Assembly (NCBI GenBank): GCA_009697455.1
Contig: SHUI01000009.1
Span: forward strand, 1-37,043
DNA from: Bryobacterales bacterium
GTDB taxonomy: Bacteria > Acidobacteriota > Terriglobia > Bryobacterales > Bryobacteraceae
Reading direction: 5' to 3'
Length of the DNA: 37,043 nt
Both the position numbers and the translations under genes were made by a program. This document shows positions 1 through 8,558 of this stretch, in pieces (the stretch's first letter is position 1; every line of letters starts with the position of its first letter). The notes under the pieces were generated by a model. That model was not told the DNA's origin. It saw only the letters and a list, made by a program, of their open reading frames with translations, and did no database searches.

Positions 1-495
1 GAGCTCTTCAGTGAGCGCGACCCGAACGTCGTTTCGCGCACCGCCAAAGCCTTCGCCTACCTCTCCCTTTCGCCCGGGCTCAACCTGGTCCACCGCTACG
101 AAGCCCGCCTCCAGCGGAATTTCCAGCGCGCCATGGACAACCTTCTGCTCCTGCGCGAGGACGCCCGCCTCGAAGCAGCCTGCGCGGAAGAAAAGCAGCC
201 GCCTCGAGACGTCCCGGCGTCACCCAAGTCCGTTTCAGAACGGTCCCCCGGGCCCCCCGCATCTGCGTCCCCGCCTCCCGTTGACAGCGGCAACCTGCTG
301 AACAGTAACGATTTAATCGCCGTCGCCGTCATCCCGCTGCCCGCCCCGCTCAGCCGCCCGGTTCAGCGCGAACAAAAAATGCGAAACGACGCTAATCCCA
401 CTTCCGGACACCCCGCCGAGGCCCCTGAGAACCCCAAACTCCGCGAAGTCCCGCCCCGAGGGAGGCCGAAACCATCCGGAACCGCGCTTTTTTGA
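1..495 (+). CDS. C-terminal part of an unknown protein (5' end outside window)
   Basis: An open frame enters from the left edge and ends at a TGA at 493-495, leaving 164 residues. The first half is helical and basic, with a YEARLQRNFQRAMDNLLLLR segment (residues about 36-55). The second half is a low-complexity Pro/Ser/Glu-rich tail that looks disordered. I have an impression that similar Arg-rich helices followed by variable Pro-rich tails occur in many repeated acidobacterial hypothetical proteins, some next to transposase-like domains, but I cannot name the family. The frame is chosen because it reads through from base 1 without a stop and gives protein-like text, unlike the other frames here. 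Function is unknown. Confidence 0.5.
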   Translation, partial: ELFSERDPNVVSRTAKAFAYLSLSPGLNLVHRYEARLQRNFQRAMDNLLLLREDARLEAACAEEKQPPRDVPASPKSVSERSPGPPASASPPPVDSGNLLNSNDLIAVAVIPLPAPLSRPVQREQKMRNDANPTSGHPAEAPENPKLREVPPRGRPKPSGTALF

Positions 496-653
496 TCATT
501 CCCGGCCGCCGCCAGGGCGTCAGTCATCACGCGCTACGCCATACCCTCGTCCATCTGTTTCAGATCCTTGCCCTCGCTTCGCACACCCATCCGCCCTATC
601 CACCGCGCAACACGCGCTACCGCCTCGACAGCGTGTATCATGGTCCCACTACC

Positions 654-1871
654 ATGCAGCGTCGGCATTTTCTTCTCTCCTCGCTTTCGGCCCTCCCTCC
701 AGTCCGCATCAACCGGATTACGCTCGCGCCAATTCAGGGCCAGTTCCATAAATTTGTCGCCATGAATGCGTACGATAAAGCGCCCAAGGGCCGCGCCTAC
801 GACGGCACGCTCGTGCGCATCGGGACGAATCAGGGCCTCGAAGGCGTCGGAACCATGTCCTATCCCGCGCCGGACGCGAAGTTCCAGCAAGCAGTTCGCG
901 CCCTGCTCAACGCGAATCCTTTCGAAATCTACGCGATGAATGACGGTCTCGTGACCGGGCGCAAGCCTGCTTTCGCCTCTCTTCTCACTGAGTACAAGCA
1001 CCTCGACGGCCCTCTGTTCGACCTCCTCGGCAAACTTCACCGCAAGCCTTGCTGGAAGCTGATGGGAGCCTCCGCTCGCGAGCGCGTCGAAACCTACGAC
1101 GGCACTCTCTATTTCAGCGACGTCTGGTTCAAGGACCGCGGCGTGGCGGCCGTGGTGGACGAAGTGGAGGAGGCTCAGCGCCAAGGGTACCGCGGCGTGA
1201 AGCTCAAGCTCGGCCGCGGCTCGAAGTGGATGTCGAAGGACGAGGGACTCGCCCGCGACATCGGCGTCGTCCATGCCGTCCGCAAGGCCTCCGGCCCATC
1301 CCTCAAGATCATGGTCGACGCGAACAACGGCTATCGGGATGATTTTGAGGGGGCCTGGAAACTGCTCGCCGAGACGAAGCGCGACGAGGTTTACTGGCTT
1401 GAAGAACCATTTCCCGAAACCGTCGAAGGCTACACGCGCCTGCGGGAGCGAATGGAAAAGGCCGGAATGAAGACGCTCATCGCCGATGGCGAGAATCTCC
1501 GCGAAGCGTCCCAGTTCGAGCCGTATCTGAAGCCAAACCGCTTGATGGACGTCGTCCAACTCGATATCCGCACCGGCGGCTTTATCGAGAATCTCAAGCT
1601 TGCGAAAATGGCTGAGTCCGCGGGCGCGGTCACCGTGCCGCACAACTGGGGATCGCGGATCGGAGTCTTAATGGGTCTGCATTTTGCGAAAGTGGTTGCG
1701 AATGCGCCGATAGCCGAGGACGACCGGTCAAGCTGCGACGCCGTAATCGCCGAAGGGTATTCGTTCGCCGGTGGATCTTACACGGTTTCCGAACTCCCGG
1801 GCCTCGGCCTGCGTGTCGACGAAGAAGTCTATGCCCGCAATTATCGATCGAAGGAGACTGTCATAAGTTGA
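654..1871 (+). CDS. Mandelate racemase/muconate lactonizing enzyme family protein (enolase superfamily)
   Basis: The 405-residue product has the enolase-superfamily layout: an N-terminal capping domain (about 20-150) and a TIM barrel. Visible active-site elements are the KLK pair on strand 2 (K183, K185), metal ligands D222 (MVDANN), E250/E251 (LEEPF) and D278/E280 (IADGE), and H330 (VPHNWG). It should abstract a proton alpha to a carboxylate of an acid sugar or similar substrate; which substrate cannot be told. The open frame extends upstream to 492, but ATG 654 is preferred because it begins with a twin-arginine-like MQRRHFLLSSLSALPP. That signal then breaks off without the usual hydrophobic stretch and Ala-x-Ala site, so export is doubtful. 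A TATCAT box lies at 636-641. The stop overlaps the next gene's ATG by one base, so the two are probably co-translated. Confidence 0.85.
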   Translation: MQRRHFLLSSLSALPPVRINRITLAPIQGQFHKFVAMNAYDKAPKGRAYDGTLVRIGTNQGLEGVGTMSYPAPDAKFQQAVRALLNANPFEIYAMNDGLVTGRKPAFASLLTEYKHLDGPLFDLLGKLHRKPCWKLMGASARERVETYDGTLYFSDVWFKDRGVAAVVDEVEEAQRQGYRGVKLKLGRGSKWMSKDEGLARDIGVVHAVRKASGPSLKIMVDANNGYRDDFEGAWKLLAETKRDEVYWLEEPFPETVEGYTRLRERMEKAGMKTLIADGENLREASQFEPYLKPNRLMDVVQLDIRTGGFIENLKLAKMAESAGAVTVPHNWGSRIGVLMGLHFAKVVANAPIAEDDRSSCDAVIAEGYSFAGGSYTVSELPGLGLRVDEEVYARNYRSKETVIS

Positions 1872-4852
1872 TGCCGCGCCGACTCGTGTTCGCGACCTGC
1901 CTTTGCGCCGGTGCCCTCGCCCTCACTTACTGTTCGAAAAAGAACCCGCGTGCCCCCGCGCTTTCGCCCGCCGCGGCGCTGAAGAGTTTCCAGGTGAGCG
2001 AGGATTTCAGGATTGAACTCTTTGCCGCTGAACCTGACGTGGTGGACCCCGTCGAAATGGTGTTCGACGAGAATGGCCGTGTGTACGTGGCTGAGATGCT
2101 CGACTATCCGGACGACCCGCCGCCGGGCAAGCCCGCGCGCTCCCGAATCCGCATGCTCGAAGACACGGACGGCGATGGCAAGTTCGACCGAAACGTCATT
2201 TTCGCGGAGCAGGTCCTCGAAGTGAGCGGCATGTACCCTTGGAAAAGCGGTCTCATCGTCACCACCGCGCCCGACATCGTCTACATGAAGGACAACGATG
2301 GCGACGGCAAAGCCGATATCCGCAAGGTGCTCTACACGGGCTTCCCGAAGGTGAATCCGGAAGGCCGCATTACGAACCTGCGGCTTGGCGTCGACAACTG
2401 GATCTACGCCGCCAACAACGGCGCGGATGGGCGCATCACGTCGCCCGATCATCCCGAGCGGCCGGCGATCCTTGTGCGGGGCGCGGACTTCCGTTTCCGT
2501 CCGGACACCGGTCAGGCGGAGCCAGCCTCGGGGCCCACGCAATTCGGCATGAGTATCGACGATTGGGGGAACCGGTTTCTCACCCAGAACACCATTCACC
2601 TCCGTCACGCCGTGGTTCCCTATCAATACCTGCCGCGCGTGCCCATGCTTGAAGTGGGCGCGCTCTCGCGCGACATTTCCGATCACGGCAAACCCGACGT
2701 CTGCGTCTTTCCGCTGACCAAGCCGCAGGCATGGCGGGAACAGCGTACCGCGATCAGGCAGCAGCGATACACGGAGAACCAACTGAACCGCGTTGAACTG
2801 GTCGGCGGATATTTCACGGCGGCGAGCGGCGGCACCGTCTATACGGGTGACGCGTTTCCCACGGAATATTCCGGTAACGTTTTCACCGGCGACGTGAACG
2901 GAAACTTGATCCATCGCGACATACTCACGCCCGACGGTGTGTCGTTCTCCGCGCGCCGGGCCAAGGACGGCGTCGAATTTCTCGCGTCCACCGATTCCTG
3001 GTTCCGGCCCTGCAACTTCGCGAACGCGCCGGACGGCAGCCTCTATTTCACCGATATCTACCGTGAGTTCATCGAGACGCCGGAATCGATTCCGGAAGCG
3101 ATCAAGAAAGACATGGACTTTTGGAACGGCGACACCATGGGGCGGATTTTCCGCATTGTTCCGAACAAGCCGAGGCGGCAGGGCAATTTGAAACCGGGAC
3201 TCGGAAATGCGTCTATCGAAGAACTTGTGCGGCAGCTCGAAAACTCAAACGGGTGGCACCGGCAGACGGCTCAGCGGCTCTTGATTGAACGCGCGGACCG
3301 GTCGGCCGTGGGACCGCTTCGAGCGATGGCGGCTGCGAGCGCGAATCCGCTTTCGCGGTTGCATGCGCTTTGGATGCTCGACGGGCTCGGATCTCTTGAT
3401 GCCGCGCTTGTGACGAAGGCGCTGCAGGATTCCGATCCCCGTGTGCGCGAGCATGCCTTGCGTCTAGCGGAGGCGTTTCCCAATCTGTTTGACGCAGTGC
3501 TTCCACTCGCGAAGGACGCCGCTGTCAGAACGCAATATCAGTTTGCGTTCACGGTTGGGAATTGGACCGGCAAAGATGTACGCGTACTGACTGCTCTAGC
3601 GGATCTGACCGCGCGGCATCCGGACGACGAGATGTTTCACACGGCCATCCTCACTTCGGCCGCCGGATCGGCATCGGAGCTCTACCATCTGCTGGTTTCG
3701 CGAGGCCAGCCGCTCAACGCGAAGTTCGCGGTTCGAATCGCCGGACTGATCGGCGCGAAGCATGACGTAAGGGAGATGGCGAAGTTCTTCTCCGCGCCGT
3801 TGACGGTTGCCGCGTTGAACGGTCTCGCCCGCGGCATGAAACTGACCGGCGTGAGTGGTCTCGCGGTGCCGGGCGCGGAGGCGGCGCTGCTGAAGGTCTT
3901 GAGTGGCAAGCCTGCCGCGGATCTCGAAAACTCCGCATGGGACGCCGCGCGCTATCTCGACCTGCGCCAACTGGTCGGGAAGGCGGCGCTCGACGCCGCG
4001 GACGCAAGTCTCGCGCCGGCGCGGCGCGTCACAGCCATTCGTGCACTCCGGGGAGGCAGGTATCAGGAAATCGCTCCGGCGCTGCGCAAGGTTCTCGATT
4101 CACACCCGCCGGCGGATATTCAGATTGCGTCCGTCACGTCGCTTGCCGCATTCGACGATCCCGCCGTTGGCTCCACGCTGCTGTCGTACTGGAAGAGCCT
4201 CAGCCCGGAGGCGCGCAACGTAACCATCGATGCACTCATGAACCAGAAGAATCGCGTGCCGCTGCTCATCAAAGCGATCGAGGACGGCGGTGTCGAGCCT
4301 GCCGCGCTGAACGTCGCGGCGCGCGCGCGCCTCATCGAATATCCGGACCGCGCGACTGCGGACAAAGCGCGCCGTTTGCTTGCGAACCAGTCGAGCGATC
4401 GCATGAAAGTGATTCAGAATCACCTCGACGCGCTGAAGCTTGCCAGCAATGCGGACCGGGGGAAGAAGACATTCGATGAGAACTGCGCTCGCTGCCACAT
4501 GCCCCGTAAACAGGGCGGACGCGTGGGACCCGATCTTTCCGGCATCAACAACAAGACGAAGGAGGAGCTGCTCACATCGATACTGAATCCGAGCTACGCG
4601 ATCGAGCCGCGGTTTACGAATTATCTGATTACGACGACGGACGGGCGGATGTTCGACGGCGTGATTGTGAGCGAGACCCCGGGGGCGATCACGCTGCGGG
4701 GCGGTTCGGAGGAAGGCGACGAAACGGTGTTGCGCCGCAAGGTGGCGGAGATTCGAGCCTCGTCGATTTCCCTGATGCCGGAGGATCTGGAAAAGTCGAT
4801 GAGCAAGCAGGATCTGGCCGATGTGATTGCGTACCTGAGAGGAGGATTGTAA
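1871..4852 (+). CDS. PVC-type haem-binding membrane-bound dehydrogenase with HEAT repeats and C-terminal cytochrome c domain
   Basis: This 993-residue protein starts with a short signal ending LALTYC (C21), a possible but weak lipobox. Residues about 40-430 form a beta-propeller-like region with repeated DxDGDGK calcium-type loops, matching the Piru_Ver/PVC-type membrane dehydrogenase family. Residues about 440-830 are alpha-helical HEAT-like repeats. The C-terminal domain has one c-type haem site, C872-A-R-C875-H876, followed by the conserved GPDLSGI and PSYAIEPRFTNY segments. Family knowledge suggests a periplasmic, membrane-anchored oxidoreductase passing electrons to the haem; the substrate is unknown. 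The ATG at 1871 overlaps the TGA of the enolase-family gene; a TTG at 1868 is the only near alternative. The pairing suggests both act on the same sugar-acid or related compound, which is inference. Confidence 0.85.
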   Translation: MPRRLVFATCLCAGALALTYCSKKNPRAPALSPAAALKSFQVSEDFRIELFAAEPDVVDPVEMVFDENGRVYVAEMLDYPDDPPPGKPARSRIRMLEDTDGDGKFDRNVIFAEQVLEVSGMYPWKSGLIVTTAPDIVYMKDNDGDGKADIRKVLYTGFPKVNPEGRITNLRLGVDNWIYAANNGADGRITSPDHPERPAILVRGADFRFRPDTGQAEPASGPTQFGMSIDDWGNRFLTQNTIHLRHAVVPYQYLPRVPMLEVGALSRDISDHGKPDVCVFPLTKPQAWREQRTAIRQQRYTENQLNRVELVGGYFTAASGGTVYTGDAFPTEYSGNVFTGDVNGNLIHRDILTPDGVSFSARRAKDGVEFLASTDSWFRPCNFANAPDGSLYFTDIYREFIETPESIPEAIKKDMDFWNGDTMGRIFRIVPNKPRRQGNLKPGLGNASIEELVRQLENSNGWHRQTAQRLLIERADRSAVGPLRAMAAASANPLSRLHALWMLDGLGSLDAALVTKALQDSDPRVREHALRLAEAFPNLFDAVLPLAKDAAVRTQYQFAFTVGNWTGKDVRVLTALADLTARHPDDEMFHTAILTSAAGSASELYHLLVSRGQPLNAKFAVRIAGLIGAKHDVREMAKFFSAPLTVAALNGLARGMKLTGVSGLAVPGAEAALLKVLSGKPAADLENSAWDAARYLDLRQLVGKAALDAADASLAPARRVTAIRALRGGRYQEIAPALRKVLDSHPPADIQIASVTSLAAFDDPAVGSTLLSYWKSLSPEARNVTIDALMNQKNRVPLLIKAIEDGGVEPAALNVAARARLIEYPDRATADKARRLLANQSSDRMKVIQNHLDALKLASNADRGKKTFDENCARCHMPRKQGGRVGPDLSGINNKTKEELLTSILNPSYAIEPRFTNYLITTTDGRMFDGVIVSETPGAITLRGGSEEGDETVLRRKVAEIRASSISLMPEDLEKSMSKQDLADVIAYLRGGL

Positions 4853-4872
4853 CTTGCCTGACTGCGAGGTGC

Positions 4873-5043
4873 GGTGGGGCGGGCGCTTCCGCCCGGATTC
4901 ACCAGCAGGCTTCCATCCGCGATGTAAGCGTTCGGCGCGCCGTGAACCCGCCCGGTGCGGTCCGTGACGGATGCCCTCGCGTCGCTGCGTTCCATTCCGC
5001 CGCCCGCGCCCGCGCCGATAATGACGGCATCCAATGGTCTCAT
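4873..5043 (-). pseudogene. Collapsed GMC oxidoreductase relic (N-terminus joined to C-terminus)
   Basis: Read on the minus strand from ATG 5043, the frame begins MRPLDAVIIGAGAGGG, the FAD-binding GxGxxG start of a glucose-methanol-choline oxidoreductase. About ten residues later it continues TGRVHGAPNAYIADGS and LLVNPGG, which is the conserved C-terminal signature of the same family (the usual form is RVHG.PNLYVADGS.....G.NP). The roughly 450 residues between are missing, yet the frame is unbroken. The reading then runs on antisense into the cytochrome gene with no family resemblance, so the end is approximate. This is best explained as an internal deletion of an ancestral GMC gene. Part of the C-terminal piece also forms a 6-bp hairpin (4880-4885 with 4890-4895) just after the preceding stop codon. 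Confidence 0.7.
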
Positions 5044-5062
5044 CGCTTCGCTCTATACCAGT

Positions 5063-5068
5063 TAGAAT
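5063..5068 (+). promoter_or_regulatory. -10-like box (TAGAAT) directly before moeA
   Basis: TAGAAT ends exactly 6 nt before the GTG at 5075. Initiation 6-7 nt downstream of a -10 would place the mRNA 5' end at or next to the start codon, so moeA may be leaderless. No good -35 is visible, and the only purine-rich bases (cgga) are too close to act as a normal ribosome site. Confidence 0.4.
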
Positions 5069-5074
5069 AGCGGA

Positions 5075-6274
5075 GTGCCGCCGCTCACTTTCAACGAGGC
5101 CCGTGCCTGCGTCGTCGAGAAGGTAGGCGCGCTTTTGCGCGTCGAGGCTCTGGAGATCGAGCATGTCGATATCGAGCACGCCGCCGGCCGCGTGCTGGCC
5201 CGTTCGCTCCGCGCCGACCGCGACTATCCGGCTCTCGCGCGCAGCGTGCGCGACGGATTCGCGGTGCGCGTGTGCGATCTCCCTGGTGAATTTCGCGTCA
5301 TCGGCGAAGTCAGGGCGGGCGAAATCTCCGCGCAACGAGTGGGTCCGGGCGAAGCCATTGAAATCATGACCGGCGCGCCCGTGCCCGTAGGTGCGGATGT
5401 TGTCGTCATGGTGGAGCATGTCACCCGCGACGGCGGCCGCATCCGCACGGACCGCACGGCGGTTCCGGGCGAGTTCATCAATCCCAGGGCCTCGGAGGCG
5501 CGATCGGGCGAGGCCGTCCTGCCCGCTGGAGTGCGTCTCGATTACTCGTCCATTGCGCTTGCGGCCACGTTCGGAGTTGCGAACGTGCCCGTCTTTCCCA
5601 GGCCGCGCGTTGCGATATTGGCCACGGGTGATGAGATCGTTCCTGTCCGCGAGACGCCGCGCGAGTTTCAGATTCGAAACTCGAATGCATACTCGCTCGC
5701 CGTGCAGGTCGCGCGCGCGGGCGGCATGCCGGAGATCCTGCCGGTTGCGAAAGATACCTCCGAAGACACCATGAGACTGATCGAGCGTGGGCTTGATTCG
5801 GACCTGCTTCTGCTCTCCGGTGGCGTCTCCGCGGGAAAGTACGATTTAGTGGAGACGGTGCTTGCGGATCTCGGTGCGGAATTCTTCTTCGACCGCGTAA
5901 AGATCCAGCCGGGCCAGCCGCTGGTTTTCGGCCGCGCTCGCGGCAAGTTCTTTTTTGGGCTTCCCGGAAACCCGGCGTCAACGATGGTGACTTTCGAGAT
6001 CTTCGCACGCGCGGCGGTCGAGATTTTGAGCGGCATCGAACGGCCCGTGCTTCCGTTCCTGCTCGCTCCGCTGACGGCGGACTTCCGGCACAAGACCGGA
6101 CTCACCCGGTTCCTGCCGGCAATGTTGAGCGGCGACGGGTCGGGCGTTACGCCCATCGCTTGGCAGGGGTCGGGCGATGTTCCCTCGATCGCCCGCTCGA
6201 ACGTGTACCTTGTGGCCGCGGCCGATCGCGCGGAGTGGAAGGCGGGCGATCTGATTCAGGTATTGATGAAATGA
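5075..6274 (+). CDS. moeA: Molybdopterin molybdenumtransferase MoeA
   Basis: MoeA inserts molybdate into adenylylated molybdopterin, the last step of basic Moco synthesis, in the cytoplasm. The 399-residue length is normal for the family. Visible signatures are the N-terminal RDGFAV segment (residues 59-64), the MTGAPVP.GADVVV stretch, the ATGDEIV loop of the MogA-like domain, the [11 protein letters not shown] motif, and FGLPGNPAS before the C-terminal domain. The start is the GTG at 5075; no in-frame upstream alternative fits the family N-terminus better. Its stop overlaps the moaC start (ATGA, 6271-6274), so it heads a translationally coupled moeA-moaC-mogA unit. Confidence 0.96.
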   Translation: MPPLTFNEARACVVEKVGALLRVEALEIEHVDIEHAAGRVLARSLRADRDYPALARSVRDGFAVRVCDLPGEFRVIGEVRAGEISAQRVGPGEAIEIMTGAPVPVGADVVVMVEHVTRDGGRIRTDRTAVPGEFINPRASEARSGEAVLPAGVRLDYSSIALAATFGVANVPVFPRPRVAILATGDEIVPVRETPREFQIRNSNAYSLAVQVARAGGMPEILPVAKDTSEDTMRLIERGLDSDLLLLSGGVSAGKYDLVETVLADLGAEFFFDRVKIQPGQPLVFGRARGKFFFGLPGNPASTMVTFEIFARAAVEILSGIERPVLPFLLAPLTADFRHKTGLTRFLPAMLSGDGSGVTPIAWQGSGDVPSIARSNVYLVAAADRAEWKAGDLIQVLMK

Positions 6275-6741
6275 AAAAGCTCTCGCACTACGATCGCGCC
6301 GGACGCATCAACATGGTCGACGTCTCGGCCAAGGCCGAAACCAAGCGCACCGCTCGCGCTCACGCCTTCGTGCGCATCCGGCCAGACGTGCTGGAGAAGT
6401 TGCCGTCGAATCCGAAGGGCGATCCGCTTGAGATCGCGCGCATCGCGGGGATTGCGGCCGCCAAGAAGACGTCAGATCTGATTCCGCTCTGCCATCCTCT
6501 GATGCTGACGCATGCTGATGTCTCGGTGAGCGTGGAGCCGGAGGGCGTGCGTATCGTTTCCACCGCGAGCACGACGGCCCAGACCGGTGTCGAGATGGAA
6601 GCGCTGACGGCGGCGGCGGTCGCGGCTCTGACGGTTTACGACATGACGAAGGCACTCGACAAGGGTATCGAGATTCAGGACCTCTACCTGCTTGAGAAGT
6701 CCGGAGGAAAGAGCGGCGATTTTCGGAGGAAAAAAGCTTGA
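6271..6741 (+). CDS. moaC: Cyclic pyranopterin monophosphate synthase MoaC
   Basis: MoaC converts the 3',8-cyclo-GTP made by MoaA into cyclic pyranopterin monophosphate. The 156-residue product is full length. It shows the invariant IPLCHPL segment (residues 71-77), GVEMEALTA (107-114) and the [10 protein letters not shown] loop (123-132) that carries the catalytic Asp and Lys. Another conserved Lys lies in PKGDPL (K49). The ATG shares bases with the moeA stop. The open frame extends further upstream inside moeA, but only this start matches the family N-terminus (MKKLSHYD). The mogA start overlaps its stop by 4 bases. moaA, moaD and moaE are not in the window. Confidence 0.97.
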   Translation: MKKLSHYDRAGRINMVDVSAKAETKRTARAHAFVRIRPDVLEKLPSNPKGDPLEIARIAGIAAAKKTSDLIPLCHPLMLTHADVSVSVEPEGVRIVSTASTTAQTGVEMEALTAAAVAALTVYDMTKALDKGIEIQDLYLLEKSGGKSGDFRRKKA

Positions 6742-7244
6742 TCCGCGTTGCGGTAATCACGGTGAGCGATTCGACGAGCGTGGGCAGTCGCGTGGACCTT
6801 TCCGGACCCGCGGTTAAACAACGTCTTGAGCGCCTGGGCTGGCAGGTTTCGGCGATCCACGTGGTGCCGGACGAGCAGGAAGAGATCGGGAGCCTGCTCA
6901 GGACCCTTGCGGATGGCGGCGAAGTTTCGGCGATTTTCACAACCGGCGGCACCGGCCTCGCGGCGCGGGACGTAACGCCAGAGGCCACGCGGGCCATCCT
7001 GGATCGCGAAATTCCAGGCATCGGCGAGGTCATGCGCGCGAAGGGCCGTGAAGTAACGCCGCTCGCGGTGCTGTCACGCGCCGTCGCGGGAACCAGGGGC
7101 CGCGTGCTGATTGTGAATCTGCCGGGCTCTCCGAAAGGCGCGGTCGAGTCGCTCGATGCTATCGTAAACGTAGTGCCGCATATCGTGGATTTGCTGGATG
7201 GCCGGACCGGGCATCATTGCCCGCAACCGCCGGAACGTTCGTAA
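6738..7244 (+). CDS. mogA: Molybdopterin adenylyltransferase (MogA/MoaB family)
   Basis: The enzyme adenylylates molybdopterin, preparing it for molybdate insertion by MoeA. The 168-residue product carries the family motifs [17 protein letters not shown] (residues 68-84, with D78) and NLPGSPKG near the end. The start is a TTG at 6738, overlapping the moaC stop. A strong ribosome site (GGAGGA, about 6724-6729) inside the end of moaC supports this start. The assignment to MogA rather than MoaB is by length and context and is not certain. The VWA-protein gene follows after 12 bp and may share the transcript. Confidence 0.93.
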   Translation: MIRVAVITVSDSTSVGSRVDLSGPAVKQRLERLGWQVSAIHVVPDEQEEIGSLLRTLADGGEVSAIFTTGGTGLAARDVTPEATRAILDREIPGIGEVMRAKGREVTPLAVLSRAVAGTRGRVLIVNLPGSPKGAVESLDAIVNVVPHIVDLLDGRTGHHCPQPPERS

Positions 7245-7256
7245 CGTCGGAAAATC

Positions 7257-8327
7257 ATGGCTTCCAAACGCGTACTGCCGCTCTGTCTGCTCGTCAGCTT
7301 TGCAGTCGCGCAGGAGACGGAGACTCAGACGGCGGAAGACGTGAAGTTCCGGACAACCGTGAACTTCGTGGCGGCTCCGGTTACGGTGGTCGATAAGAAC
7401 GGCGCCTACGTGAACGGCCTGGAGCCAAACCAGTTCCGGCTTTGGGACAACCGCAAGGAGCAGGACATCAAGGTGGACGTCAGCTTCCAGCCGATTTCGC
7501 TCGTGGTGGCCGTCCAATCGAACTCCGCCGTGGAGTCCGTGCTGCCGCAGGTGCAAAAGATCGGCGGATTGATTCAGCCGCTGATTATCGGAGATCAGGG
7601 CCAGGCCGCGCTCATTGCGTTCGACCATCGCATCCGCGTGGTACAGGAGTTCACGTCAAACGCGGATCAGTTTACCGACGCGCTCAAGAAGATCAAGCCA
7701 GGGAGCACAAGCAGCCGGATGATCGATGCCGTGATCCTTGCTACCCGGATGCTGCGCCGGCAGCCTAGGGAGCGGCGGCGCGTGCTGCTGCTCGTGAGCG
7801 AGACTCGCGATATTTCGAGCGAAGGACGAATCAGAGACGCGCTGCTCGATTTGGAACTCGCGAACGTCAGCGTGTATACGGTGAACATTTCGCGGGCCAT
7901 CACCACGCTTACGCAGCGTGCGCAGCCTCCAAGGCCCAACCCTCAACTACCGTCCGCGCGGCCGATGCCGGCCGGAGTTCCGGCCACGCCGACATCGGTG
8001 GCTCAATCCGATCCAACACAGGGCGGCGCGGGTAACGTGGTTCCGCTGCTGGTTGAAATATTTCGCGACGTCAAGGCGATTTTCCGTGACAATCCCGCCG
8101 AGGCCTTCACCAAAGGCACCGGCGGCACGGAGTTTTCCTTCGTGCGACAGAAGGGGCTGGAAGAGGCGATTTCGAAGATCGGCGAGGAATTGCATAGCCA
8201 GTACATGATTACCTACAGCCCTAACAACACCGATGAGGGCGGCTTCCACGAAATCGTGGTTTCGGTGATAGCGCGCAATGCCGTGCCGCGAACGCGCCCG
8301 GGGTACTGGCTCGCTACGGTCAAGTAA
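7257..8327 (+). CDS. Secreted VWFA-related acidobacterial protein with degenerate MIDAS
   Basis: The 356-residue product has a short signal peptide (LPLCLLVSFAVAQ, residues 7-19) followed by the typical start of the VWFA-related acidobacterial family: a Val-rich strand, then TVVDKNGAYVNGLEPNQFRLWDN. The VWA fold spans about 80-240. The metal-ion-dependent adhesion site normally reads DxSxS, but here it is QSNS (87-90), so metal binding at this site is probably lost. A Pro-rich linker (about 220-250) precedes the C-terminal SQYMITYSPNN segment common to the family. Function is unknown; members are exported and numerous in Acidobacteria. It lies 12 bp after mogA, but no link to Moco synthesis is evident. 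Confidence 0.85.
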   Translation: MASKRVLPLCLLVSFAVAQETETQTAEDVKFRTTVNFVAAPVTVVDKNGAYVNGLEPNQFRLWDNRKEQDIKVDVSFQPISLVVAVQSNSAVESVLPQVQKIGGLIQPLIIGDQGQAALIAFDHRIRVVQEFTSNADQFTDALKKIKPGSTSSRMIDAVILATRMLRRQPRERRRVLLLVSETRDISSEGRIRDALLDLELANVSVYTVNISRAITTLTQRAQPPRPNPQLPSARPMPAGVPATPTSVAQSDPTQGGAGNVVPLLVEIFRDVKAIFRDNPAEAFTKGTGGTEFSFVRQKGLEEAISKIGEELHSQYMITYSPNNTDEGGFHEIVVSVIARNAVPRTRPGYWLATVK

Positions 8328-8355
8328 GCCGGGTGGGATAGAGGCCTCCCGTTCT

Positions 8356-8384
8356 GGCAAGGCGGCGCAACGCGCCGCCTTGCC
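8356..8384. terminator. Perfect hairpin, probable transcription terminator
   Basis: GGCAAGGCGGCGC (8356-8368) pairs without mismatch with GCGCCGCCTTGCC (8372-8384) around a 3-nt loop. It lies 29 bp after the VWA stop and ends the moeA-to-VWA unit. There is no U-tract on either side, so this is either an atypical intrinsic terminator or an mRNA-stabilising 3' hairpin. Confidence 0.6.
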
Positions 8385-8558
8385 ACGCTTCGCAAAGCAC
8401 AGCGGACGGGAAAGCTGCTACGTAACCCAACGCCGCAAAAAAAGAGTGAGAGTCTGGCAGTCCCATGAATACTATTCCCATATACAGACGTATCTGACTG
8501 AAGTCTCCGGCGGCGCTTGCTTGTTGGGCGCGTGACGGCCACCTAAAGGGGAAGACTC

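Noticed and set aside
534-1643. Long minus-strand open frame opposite the enolase-family gene
   Set aside because: It is antisense to a gene with clear active-site motifs and its text (His/Val/Arg-rich, no domain) is typical of a high-G+C mirror frame.
4100-5419. Long minus-strand open frame across the end of the cytochrome gene and the start of moeA
   Set aside because: It is a mirror of two well-supported genes, with no family signature of its own. The GMC relic is in a different minus frame.
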